A program made the translations under genes and the position numbers. The notes below the pieces were generated by a model. The model did no database searches and had not been told where the DNA came from. It saw only the letters and a program-made list of their open reading frames with translations. A stretch of DNA of 34,161 nucleotides, taken from contig DIWZ01000038.1 in the NCBI GenBank assembly GCA_002435955.1, forward strand, positions 1-34,161. Direction: 5' to 3'. This document shows, one piece after another, positions 15,279-22,083 of this stretch. This DNA comes from Pelobacter sp. UBA6093 (GTDB lineage Bacteria > Desulfobacterota > Desulfuromonadia > Desulfuromonadales > Syntrophotaleaceae). Within the stretch, counting starts at the first letter, position 1. The number at the start of each line of letters is the position of its first letter.

Positions 15279-16139
15279 TCAGTTGGTCACTGGACTGGGG
15301 GAGTCCGCCGTCAGCGCTTTGCGGATTTTCTCCAGTGCGGTTTTTTCCAACTGGCGGATTCTTTCGCGGCTGATGCCGTAATCGTCTGCAAGGACTTGCA
15401 GAGTGCAGGGTTCGTCACTGAGGACGCGTTGTTCAACAATGCGGCGTTCCCGTTCGTTGAGGTGGCGCATTGCATCCTGCACACGCAACGCCGTAAGTTG
15501 TCTTTCCTGGTTGCTGATGAGCAATTCTTCCTGATTGACGCGTTCATCAGCCAGCGAGTCCAACAGGCTGTATCCCTCACCTTCGATCAGGGTCGCATCC
15601 AGGGATGTGTCGCGACCCGCCATGCGCAGCGTCATGTCCTCAACTTCTTTGTCCCTGACATTTAGCTCCAGCGCGATGGATTGGGTATCATCGCTGCCGG
15701 TCAGACGCTGTATGGTTTTGCGTGCCTGGTTGAGTTTGAAAAAGAGTTTTTTCTGGGCCTGGGTGGTGCCTATTTTGACCAGCGACCAGTTGCGAATGAT
15801 GAAATTATGCATATAGGCCCGAATCCACCAGACAGCGTAAGTGATGAAACGCAATCCACGATCCGGCTCGAATTTTTTTAAAGCTTTCATCAGGCCGATG
15901 TTGCCCTCCTGAATGAGGTCGAGCAGTTTCAGGCCATAACCCCGGTATTCGTGGGCGATTTTGACGACGAAGCGCAGATTGGCGCAGATAAGACGCTGTG
16001 CTGCTTCCAGGTTGCCATTGAGGTGGTAGGCGCGTGACAAATGATATTCTTCTTCTTTGGACAGGACTTCGAAATCCCGGATCTGGGCAATGTAAAGAGA
16101 CAGGCTGTCCGACGGGACCGGTATGGGCAAGGTACTCAT
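15279..16139 (-). CDS. rpoH: Heat-shock sigma factor RpoH (sigma-32)
   Basis: Sigma-70-family factor of 286 residues directing RNA polymerase to heat-shock promoters. Region 2 includes NLRFVVKIAHEYRGYGLKLL (about 54-73), EGNIGLMKALKKFEP and FITYAVWWIRAYM (98-110). The RpoH box appears as AQKKLFFKLNQAR (128-140), which separates RpoH from RpoS or RpoD, and region 4 ends in the helix-turn-helix YGISRERIRQLEKTALEKIR (254-273). The ATG at 16139-16137 is used because AAGGAG lies 9-10 nt upstream; the frame stays open to 16208, but that would read through the CIRCE operator. The promoter and CIRCE just upstream indicate HrcA repression, so the alternative sigma factor is itself under the other heat-shock system. 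Confidence 0.93.
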   Translation of the reverse strand: MSTLPIPVPSDSLSLYIAQIRDFEVLSKEEEYHLSRAYHLNGNLEAAQRLICANLRFVVKIAHEYRGYGLKLLDLIQEGNIGLMKALKKFEPDRGLRFITYAVWWIRAYMHNFIIRNWSLVKIGTTQAQKKLFFKLNQARKTIQRLTGSDDTQSIALELNVRDKEVEDMTLRMAGRDTSLDATLIEGEGYSLLDSLADERVNQEELLISNQERQLTALRVQDAMRHLNERERRIVEQRVLSDEPCTLQVLADDYGISRERIRQLEKTALEKIRKALTADSPSPVTN

Positions 16140-16168
16140 GCGATCCATCTCCTTTGGTTTAACAAATT

Positions 16169-16195
16169 TTAGCACTCCATGGCGTTGAGTGCTAA
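16169..16195. promoter_or_regulatory. CIRCE operator (HrcA binding site) upstream of rpoH
   Basis: TTAGCACTC (16169-16177), nine spacer bases and GAGTGCTAA (16187-16195) match the CIRCE consensus at every position of both arms. It lies just downstream of the rpoH -10 box, covering the expected transcription start, and about 30 bp before the rpoH ATG. HrcA bound here should block initiation at normal temperature. Confidence 0.95.
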
Positions 16196-16198
16196 TCA

Positions 16199-16227
16199 TA
16201 TATAGCAAATCTTGCCGGCCTGTTCAA
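16199..16227 (-). promoter_or_regulatory. Sigma-70-type promoter of rpoH
   Basis: On the minus strand TTGAAC (16227-16222) and TATATA (16204-16199) are separated by exactly 17 bp. The predicted start falls inside the CIRCE element. Confidence 0.75.
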
Positions 16228-16262
16228 CCCTGAATGCATGGTGGCCCCTTGCCTGCAGTGAG

Positions 16263-16291
16263 TTGACAGGGGTGGGGGGAGGGCACATAAT
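16263..16291 (+). promoter_or_regulatory. Sigma-70-type promoter of recQ
   Basis: TTGACA (16263-16268) and CATAAT (16286-16291) are separated by 17 bp; only the first base of the -10 box departs from consensus. Transcription would begin about 65 bp before the recQ ATG, divergent from rpoH. Confidence 0.7.
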
Positions 16292-16362
16292 GGGCGGCAT
16301 TGTCACCAGCTTAAGGCAACCTGTTCCGCTTATGTGATTTACTACCGACCAAAGGGGTCAAT

Positions 16363-18153
16363 ATGCTGCCAACTCCCCTCGATACCCTCAGACGGGTCTT
16401 CGGGTTTCAGTCCTTTCGTCCACTTCAGGAAGAAATCGTCAATCGCCTTATATCAGGGCAGGATGCTTTTGTGCTGATGCCGACCGGGGGAGGCAAGTCG
16501 CTTTGTTATCAATTGCCGGCACTGCAGCGTAAAGGCCTCGGCATCGTGGTGTCCCCCCTCATTTCCCTGATGAAAGACCAGGTCGATGCCTTGCGAACCA
16601 ACGGCGTCCGGGCTGCTTACTACAATTCCTCCCTGGCGCAGAAGGAAGCTCGCCAAGTGCTGGCCGACCTGCATGCGGGGCGTCTCGATCTGCTCTATAT
16701 TGCCCCGGAGCGCTTGCTGAGTCCCGGTTTCCTTGAGCGTTTGCAAGGCATCGATATCGCCCTGCTAGCCATCGACGAGGCCCATTGCATTTCGCAGTGG
16801 GGGCACGATTTCCGGCCGGAATATACCCAGCTGGGCTCGCTGCGTAAAAGTTTTCCCGGCACCCCGCTGGTGGCTTTGACCGCTACCGCCGATGACCAGA
16901 CCCGACAGGATATTCTGGCGAGACTCGATCTTACGCGGGACGATTGTTTTATCACCAGCTTCGATCGTCCCAATATCCGCTACACGGTTCTGGAAAAACA
17001 TCAGCCGGCCAGGCAGTTGATGAACTTTCTCGGCAATCGCGGCAACGAGGCGGGGATCGTCTATGCCCTGAGTCGCAAGCGGGTTGAAGAGGTGGCAGGC
17101 CGTCTATGCGATGCAGGGTTGTCCGCGGCCCCTTATCATGCGGGCCTCAGTGACAGCGAACGGCAACGCGTGCAGGATCTGTTTTTACGGGATGACCTGC
17201 AGATCGTGGTGGCGACGGTGGCCTTCGGCATGGGTATCGACAAATCCAACGTGCGGTTCGTGGTGCACTACGACCTGCCGAAAAATATCGAGAGTTATTA
17301 TCAGGAAACCGGCCGGGCCGGTCGCGACGGGCTTCCCGCAGAGGCCCTGTTGCTGTTCGGCTACGGGGATATCGCCCTGTGCCGGGGACTGATCGAAAAG
17401 GGTAACAACGAGCAGCAGAACCGTATCGAATTGCATAAACTCAACGCCATGGCGGGCTTTGCCGAGGCGCAGATCTGCCGGCGGCGTGTATTGCTCGGTT
17501 ATTTTGGTGAAAGCACAACCGAAGCTTGCGGTAACTGCGATATCTGCCTGCAGCCGCCGGAAACCTACGATGCGACCGAAGATGCGCGCAAAGCCTTGTC
17601 CTGCGTCTACCGGGTCGGGCAGCGCTTCGGTGCCGGGCATGTGATCGATGTGCTGCGGGGAGCCCGCAATGACCGCATCGTCCGTCTGGGGCATGATCGC
17701 CTCTCCACCTACGGCATCGGGGCCGACGTCAGCCGGGACGCCTGGGGCAGCCTGCTGCGGCAACTGGTACACCACGGCTATCTGCATCTGGATGTCGGAA
17801 ACTATTCGATATTGCGCCTGACCGAAAAAGCCCGGCCGCTGCTACGTGGTGAAGAAGCATTATGGCTGGCTAAGCCGCGTATCAAGGTGCGCACGGCCAA
17901 AAAGGCGTCGCCCCGCAGTGCTGCAGGCTGGTCATACGATCAAGGCCTGTTCGAGGCTTTGCGTGCGCTTCGCAAGCGTTTGGCTGAACGTGATCAGGTG
18001 CCGCCCTTTGTGGTGTTTTCCGATGCAACCCTGGCGGAGATGGCTGCCAGAAGGCCGCGGGACGAGGAAGGGTTGTTATCTGTCAACGGAGTCGGTCAGC
18101 GCAAACTGGAGAGTTACGGGGAAGATTTTCTGGCATTGTTGATTGATTATTGA
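16363..18153 (+). CDS. recQ: ATP-dependent DNA helicase RecQ
   Basis: 3'-to-5' superfamily 2 helicase that processes stalled forks and recombination intermediates. The 596 residues show the complete RecQ plan: motif 0 GFQSFRPLQ (14-22), Walker A TGGGKS (41-46), DEAH (138-141) followed by the RecQ aromatic loop CISQWGHDFRPEY (142-154), motif VI QETGRAGRDG (314-323), the zinc site with Cys372, 389, 392 and 395 (ACGNCDIC), a winged-helix region, and a C-terminal HRDC domain (about 515-596). AGGGG lies close before the ATG, and a near-consensus promoter lies upstream. No defect is apparent. Confidence 0.97.
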   Translation: MLPTPLDTLRRVFGFQSFRPLQEEIVNRLISGQDAFVLMPTGGGKSLCYQLPALQRKGLGIVVSPLISLMKDQVDALRTNGVRAAYYNSSLAQKEARQVLADLHAGRLDLLYIAPERLLSPGFLERLQGIDIALLAIDEAHCISQWGHDFRPEYTQLGSLRKSFPGTPLVALTATADDQTRQDILARLDLTRDDCFITSFDRPNIRYTVLEKHQPARQLMNFLGNRGNEAGIVYALSRKRVEEVAGRLCDAGLSAAPYHAGLSDSERQRVQDLFLRDDLQIVVATVAFGMGIDKSNVRFVVHYDLPKNIESYYQETGRAGRDGLPAEALLLFGYGDIALCRGLIEKGNNEQQNRIELHKLNAMAGFAEAQICRRRVLLGYFGESTTEACGNCDICLQPPETYDATEDARKALSCVYRVGQRFGAGHVIDVLRGARNDRIVRLGHDRLSTYGIGADVSRDAWGSLLRQLVHHGYLHLDVGNYSILRLTEKARPLLRGEEALWLAKPRIKVRTAKKASPRSAAGWSYDQGLFEALRALRKRLAERDQVPPFVVFSDATLAEMAARRPRDEEGLLSVNGVGQRKLESYGEDFLALLIDY

Positions 18154-18186
18154 TGGAGCCAGTTGGGGGAAGGACTTGTTTTTTAA

Positions 18187-18273
18187 CACGAAGGACGTTG
18201 AATAGCCCCATGGTTTTGCGGTGGCTCAAGCATTTCCTCACCTGTTCCCGTCGTGCTCTTGGTGTCCTTCGTG
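18187..18273. repeat. Intergenic inverted repeat with CACGAAGGAC arms
   Basis: CACGAAGGAC (18187-18196) and its exact complement GTCCTTCGTG (18264-18273) flank a 67-bp centre in the gap between recQ and xth. Further imperfect copies of the GAAGGAC/ACCAAGAGCAC theme lie beside the right arm. Function unknown. Confidence 0.5.
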
Positions 18274-18341
18274 GTGAGAGAGTGAATTTGGTAATCGTTG
18301 CATGAAATTGACGCGGATTTGCAAAATGGGGGGATGCACAG

Positions 18342-19181
18342 ATGAAGATTGTATCTTTTAACGTGAATGGCATTCGTGCCCGCCTGCATCAGTTGCAGGC
18401 CGTTATAGAGAACCATGCACCGGAAATCATCGGCTTGCAGGAAACCAAGGTTACGGATGAGGACTTCCCTGTCGATGCAGTCCGTGAACTGGGTTATCAC
18501 GTTGAATATTATGGGCAGAAAAGTCATTACGGTGTAGCGCTGCTGTCGCGCCAGGCACCGCTGCAGGTCGTCAAGGGGTTGCCGGGGGATGCTGAGGATT
18601 CCCAGCGGCGCCTGATCGGTGCGGCCTATGAAACCGTTGACGGGGGGCTGCTATGGGTGCTTAACGCCTATTTCCCCCAAGGGGAATCACGGCAACATGC
18701 CGTTAAATTTCCGGCCAAAGAGCGATTTTACCATGAACTTGGCGAATTTTTGAAGGGCAGATTCACTGATCGGGATGCCCTGATTGTGATGGGCGATGCC
18801 AATGTGGCGCCCCGGGATGAGGATATCGGCATCGGAGAGGATAATGCCAAACGCTGGCTTCGTACCGGTAAATGCAGCTTTCTTCCGGAAGAGCGCGTCT
18901 GGCTGCAGACCCTGCTGAATGGGGGGCTGGCCGATACGTTTCGACTATGCCACGCCGATGCCGCAGATCTGTTCAGCTGGTTCGATTATCGCAGTCGCGG
19001 TTTCGAAAGAGAACCGCGCCGAGGATTGCGCATCGACCTGATACTTGCCAGCCAAATATTAAGTGCCAAGTGCACGCAGGCCGGCATCGATTACGCGGTG
19101 CGGGCCATGGATAAATCTTCCGATCATTGCCCGGTCTGGACAGAAGTAGATATTTGCCTGTTGAATAAGTTGTCGAAATAA
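18342..19181 (+). CDS. xth: Exodeoxyribonuclease III family AP endonuclease
   Basis: Magnesium-dependent apurinic endonuclease and 3'-exonuclease of base-excision repair. The 279-residue protein starts MKIVSFNVNGIRAR, keeps the metal ligand Glu34 in LQETK, the RRLIGA strand, the NAYFPQGE block (108-115), catalytic GDANVAP (151-157; Asp152 and Asn154), LRIDLILAS (229-237) and the terminal SDHCPV (260-265; Asp261-His262). Length and motif order are those of ExoIII/ExoA. GGGGGG lies about 8 nt before the ATG. It is about 190 bp after recQ, so two DNA-maintenance genes are adjacent but may be transcribed separately. Confidence 0.95.
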   Translation: MKIVSFNVNGIRARLHQLQAVIENHAPEIIGLQETKVTDEDFPVDAVRELGYHVEYYGQKSHYGVALLSRQAPLQVVKGLPGDAEDSQRRLIGAAYETVDGGLLWVLNAYFPQGESRQHAVKFPAKERFYHELGEFLKGRFTDRDALIVMGDANVAPRDEDIGIGEDNAKRWLRTGKCSFLPEERVWLQTLLNGGLADTFRLCHADAADLFSWFDYRSRGFEREPRRGLRIDLILASQILSAKCTQAGIDYAVRAMDKSSDHCPVWTEVDICLLNKLSK

Positions 19182-19279
19182 CAGATATTCGCCGGCATTG
19201 CTCTTTCAAGATTTATTCGGGACGTATGTTAATCATGTTAGATAACGGTAAGCAATGCATTGTATACACCACTATGGCG

Positions 19280-19309
19280 TTGACAAAAGTGTAGACGCTG
19301 TTTTATATC
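19280..19309 (+). promoter_or_regulatory. Sigma-70-type promoter of the OmpW-like gene
   Basis: TTGACA (19280-19285) is followed after 17 or 18 bp by TTATAT or TATATC (19303-19309). A leader of about 110 nt would precede the GTG start. The rest of 19182-19423 shows only a short GC-rich inverted repeat (GCCCTGTAAAAGAGGGC). Confidence 0.6.
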
Positions 19310-19423
19310 ACAAATGTAATTCGCCCTGTAAAAGAGGGCCCATGTTGTTAATTAAAAATTGAGTTTTGGGAACGGCGCGGTGTCGTTCTTTTTTTTGGGA
19401 ATATTTCCATTTGGAGGTAAGTC

Positions 19424-20041
19424 GTGAAAAACAAAATTGTTGGTATTGTGTTGGCGGCCATGATGGTCGTCTCCGTGGCTTCTGTAAGCTGTGCAGCCGA
19501 AGATTTTCAGCGCTGGGGCGTTGGTCTGCAGACGATGTATCTCAATCCGGATGCTGATTCCATTGATGTTCCCATCCTGAGCGCTGAAGATGCAATGACC
19601 GGCGGTCTGACCGTCGAGTACTTTTTCACCCCCAATTTCAGTACCGAACTGGTAGCGGCTATTGCCCATGTCGATCTTGAGTTGGCCGATAACGTGGTTG
19701 GTTCCGGTGAAACCTGGCTTCTCCCCCCCTCCCTCTATGTCAAATACCATCCGATGCCGCAGTGGAAAGTCAGCCCCTACGTTGGTGTCGGCTTCGATTG
19801 GGTCTACGCCTGGGATGAAAACCTGAATGTCTTGGGGGTTCCTGTAGAACTGGAAATCGATGACAGCTTCGGTTGGGCCGCCAAAGTCGGCGCCGATGTC
19901 AAGATCACCGACAACCTGTTCGTGAATCTGGATGTCATGTACCTGAATAACGAGACCGAAATGAAGGTCGGTGGCGGACCCGATATCGACCTCGACCTTA
20001 AAATCTGGAGTTACAACATCGGTATGCGTTACCGCTTCTAA
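19424..20041 (+). CDS. OmpW-family outer-membrane beta-barrel protein
   Basis: A 205-residue small porin-like protein. A signal peptide covers about residues 1-24 (basic start MKNK, hydrophobic core, cleavage near SCAAE). Mature sequence has the OmpW pattern: WGVGLQTMYLNPDAD, a long stretch of alternating strands including LYVKYHPMPQWKVSPYVGVG, and a C-terminal strand NIGMRYRF ending in Phe, the signal for the Bam machinery. OmpW proteins form eight-stranded barrels with a hydrophobic channel. The start is GTG, supported by GGAGG six nt upstream; an ATG start would be much too short. It is a single gene between a strong promoter and a strong terminator. Confidence 0.88.
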   Translation: MKNKIVGIVLAAMMVVSVASVSCAAEDFQRWGVGLQTMYLNPDADSIDVPILSAEDAMTGGLTVEYFFTPNFSTELVAAIAHVDLELADNVVGSGETWLLPPSLYVKYHPMPQWKVSPYVGVGFDWVYAWDENLNVLGVPVELEIDDSFGWAAKVGADVKITDNLFVNLDVMYLNNETEMKVGGGPDIDLDLKIWSYNIGMRYRF

Positions 20042-20067
20042 AAATTTGATCTGCAATGATTTTTGGA

Positions 20068-20093
20068 GGGCCTGCTTCGGCAGGCCCTTTTTT
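20068..20093 (+). terminator. Rho-independent terminator of the OmpW-like gene
   Basis: GGGCCTGC (20068-20075), a TTCG tetraloop and GCAGGCCC (20080-20087) are followed by six T. Confidence 0.95.
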
Positions 20094-20180
20094 ATGTGCT
20101 GGCCCGGGCAAACTCATCAGCGTTGGTCACGCCAAGATCGCCATTCACCCAAAACACAATAACCCAACGTAAAAACCTTC

Positions 20181-20289
20181 TCACGCGAAGCCGCGAAGCC
20201 GCAAAGGAAAGGCAACCCCGAAAATCATCGCACGCAGCGATGCGACGAAAAACCACGGCACTTCTTGTTTCTCACGCGAAGGCGCGAAG
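20181..20289. repeat. Direct repeat pair, CACGCGAAG type
   Basis: Two 18-bp copies at 20181-20198 and 20272-20289 differ at one base. Shorter echoes of the CGCGAAG unit occur inside the first copy. No function recognised. Confidence 0.5.
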
Positions 20290-20441
20290 AACACCTTTTA
20301 AGTGCATGAATTTAATCATCACTTACTGATTACGGGTTAGCTTTTCCGTTGTGTCGTCGCGGCGTTGCGTGAGGATTGAGATGTTGGTTTTGGTTCCTGG
20401 GTGAGAATGCGTAGGGTCATCGAGGATGGTTGGCAGGCAAT

Positions 20442-20476
20442 AAAAGAGGAACAGTCTATTGCAGTCCCTCTTTTTT
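20442..20476. terminator. Terminator of the OmpA-like gene (possibly bidirectional)
   Basis: AAAAGAGG (20442-20449) pairs with CCTCTTTT (20467-20474). Read leftward it ends CCTCTTTTATT, about 15-50 bp after the OmpA-like stop; read rightward it ends in six T. Confidence 0.7.
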
Positions 20477-20490
20477 CATGACGGGAAAGT

Positions 20491-21744
20491 CTACTTTTTG
20501 CTCAGACCATAGACGCTCAACTCGACCCGCCGGTTGCGCTGCCGCCCTTGAGCCGTGCCGTTATCGACGATGGGGAAGGTTTCCCCATAGCCTTTGGCCT
20601 CCAGGCGCTCGGCCTTGATGCCGAATTTGCTGATCAGATAGTTGCGCACGCTGTCGGCGCGGCGCTGAGACAATCGGCGGTTGTAGGTGCCGGAGGCGGT
20701 TGAATCGGTATGTCCGGCGATGAGAATCCGGGAGGTTGGATATTTGCGAATGAAATCAGCGCCGCGTTTCAATTCGGCGTGATGGCGCGGCTTGATATCC
20801 GCCTTGTCGGCGTCGAATTCGATGGCCAGGGTCAATGAAATGGGGCACCCGGTTTTGTCGATCATCAGCCCTGCCGGGGTACCGGGGCACCGGTCATTTT
20901 GATCGGTAACGCCATCACCATCTCTGTCAGCCATGCCCCGGAGGGCGGTCGGGAGTTTTTCGCGACCGTCGATATCTTCGGTAGATTTGTCGAAGGCGCA
21001 CCCATGTTTGTTGACATGTGTCGACCTAGGGGTGTTCGGGCACTTGTCCAGATAATCGGGGATACCGTCGCGGTCGCTGTCGAGAGGACATCCGATTCGG
21101 TCGACAGGTGCTCCGACCGGGGACCCGGGGCAGGCGTCGTTGGCATCGATGACGCCATCGCCGTCAGAGTCTTTGGGGGCAGGCCGGTCGGCCGGTTGGC
21201 TGCCGAACAGGTAGGTCAGACCTGCGGAGTAGATGAAGTTGTTTTCCGGATCCCCAAAAGCAAAGACATGGCGCAGATCGCTGCGCAGAGCCAGACTGTC
21301 GGTTAAGAAGTACTTCAGTCCGATGCCGTAGTTTAAGAGAAAGTCAGTTTCGCTGCCGCCGCGATCCGGGTCAAGGGTTATCCCACCGATGCCGCCGGCC
21401 AGGTAGGGTACCAGGCTGCTTTCCGGCATGAAGTGATACAATGTGTCGAGATGATACAACAGACCATTGACTTCACCGCCGCCATGACTGCGCTTGAAGT
21501 CGGTGTTAAAATAGTTGAGCACGAACTCGGTGCTCCAGCTGTCTGTAAGGTTGTACCCTAATCCGAGGCTGTACGTCAGATCGTCTTCAAGGCCCTGGTC
21601 GCCTTCAAAAACATAGCCCCCTATCATGGGAGACAGCGAAAAGTCTTTTTTGGCGCGCGTGGCCGCGTGACCGGTGAAGGCCGGCAGACAAATCAGACAT
21701 ATGCACAGAGCGCTCACAAGGATGCGCGGAAACACGGTTTTCAT
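20491..21744 (-). CDS. OmpA-family porin with thrombospondin type 3 repeats
   Basis: A 417-residue outer-membrane protein in three parts. After a signal peptide (about 1-27, ending GHAA) comes an N-terminal beta-barrel of about 35-182 closing with SAGLTYLFGS. A calcium-binding-type linker follows with three thrombospondin type 3 units: DSDGDGVIDANDACPGSP (192-209), DSDRDGIPDYLDKCPNTP (222-239) and DRDGDGVTDQNDRCPGTP (273-290). The C-terminal OmpA domain (about 303-417) carries GHTDSTASGTYNRRLSQRRA and binds peptidoglycan. The ATG at 21744-21742 is used because GGAGG lies 6 nt upstream; one eight codons earlier has no such site. It links outer membrane to wall and is convergent with the OmpW-like gene. 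Confidence 0.93.
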   Translation of the reverse strand: MKTVFPRILVSALCICLICLPAFTGHAATRAKKDFSLSPMIGGYVFEGDQGLEDDLTYSLGLGYNLTDSWSTEFVLNYFNTDFKRSHGGGEVNGLLYHLDTLYHFMPESSLVPYLAGGIGGITLDPDRGGSETDFLLNYGIGLKYFLTDSLALRSDLRHVFAFGDPENNFIYSAGLTYLFGSQPADRPAPKDSDGDGVIDANDACPGSPVGAPVDRIGCPLDSDRDGIPDYLDKCPNTPRSTHVNKHGCAFDKSTEDIDGREKLPTALRGMADRDGDGVTDQNDRCPGTPAGLMIDKTGCPISLTLAIEFDADKADIKPRHHAELKRGADFIRKYPTSRILIAGHTDSTASGTYNRRLSQRRADSVRNYLISKFGIKAERLEAKGYGETFPIVDNGTAQGRQRNRRVELSVYGLSKK

Positions 21745-21811
21745 TATATCCCTCCCGAGGATAGCCAACGGGAATATGTACGCAGAACTTTATGGGTGTG
21801 GAAGTCCCATC

Positions 21812-21839
21812 ATATTAACATTTCAGGCTTTTAATTCAA
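21812..21839 (-). promoter_or_regulatory. Possible promoter of the OmpA-like gene
   Basis: On the minus strand TTGAAT (21839-21834) and TAATAT (21817-21812) are 16 bp apart, each matching four of six consensus bases, about 70 bp before the start codon. Confidence 0.4.
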
Positions 21840-22009
21840 GAGCAATCTTCAAAGATGCCGGCGCATGGATAGATCGACTGGCTCCTGGGATCCCTCTCAT
21901 TTACAGACCAGTCCTCGCAGCGATGGTGCATTGCCGTGGCGGCTTTTGCGCAGGCCCTTGACCCTGGACAGGCCCTGCATTACATTGTCCGCGCCATCTG
22001 TTCAATTAT

Positions 22010-22061
22010 GATGGCGTCGCAAAAGGTCCGCCCTGCGGCGTTACGTTTTTGCGAAAGCATC
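22010..22061 (+). mobile_element. Copy C of the MITE-like repeat, internally deleted, with target duplication
   Basis: The 52-bp copy joins the left end (GATGGCGTCGCAAAAGGTCC ... GCGTTACG) directly to the right end (TTTTTGCGAAAGCATC) of the 150-bp element, losing about 100 bp in the middle. Direct repeats AATTAT flank it at 22004-22009 and 22062-22067 (CAATTAT if the last base is counted as target). It ends 22 bp before the next start codon, so it lies in that gene's leader or promoter. Confidence 0.75.
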
Positions 22062-22083
22062 AATTATAAACAAGGGAGTTTTT

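Larger units (their letters stand above)
20042..20490. other. Gene-free region between convergent OmpW-like and OmpA-like genes
   Basis: It holds the two terminators listed separately and a pair of direct repeats. The repeats read TCACGCGAAGCCGCGAAG at 20181-20198 and TCACGCGAAGGCGCGAAG at 20272-20289, one base apart in sequence. The middle (20290-20440) shows nothing recognisable. Confidence 0.6.
21745..22083. other. Divergent intergenic region, OmpA-like / 565-residue protein genes
   Basis: It contains a candidate leftward promoter (21812-21839) and a deleted copy of the dispersed repeat (22010-22061) that ends 22 bp before the plus-strand gene. The stretch 21840-22000 shows no convincing gene, RNA or repeat. 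Confidence 0.6.

Noticed and set aside
20181..20289. CRISPR array
   Set aside because: Only two repeat copies about 73 bp apart, shorter than usual CRISPR repeats and without cas genes.
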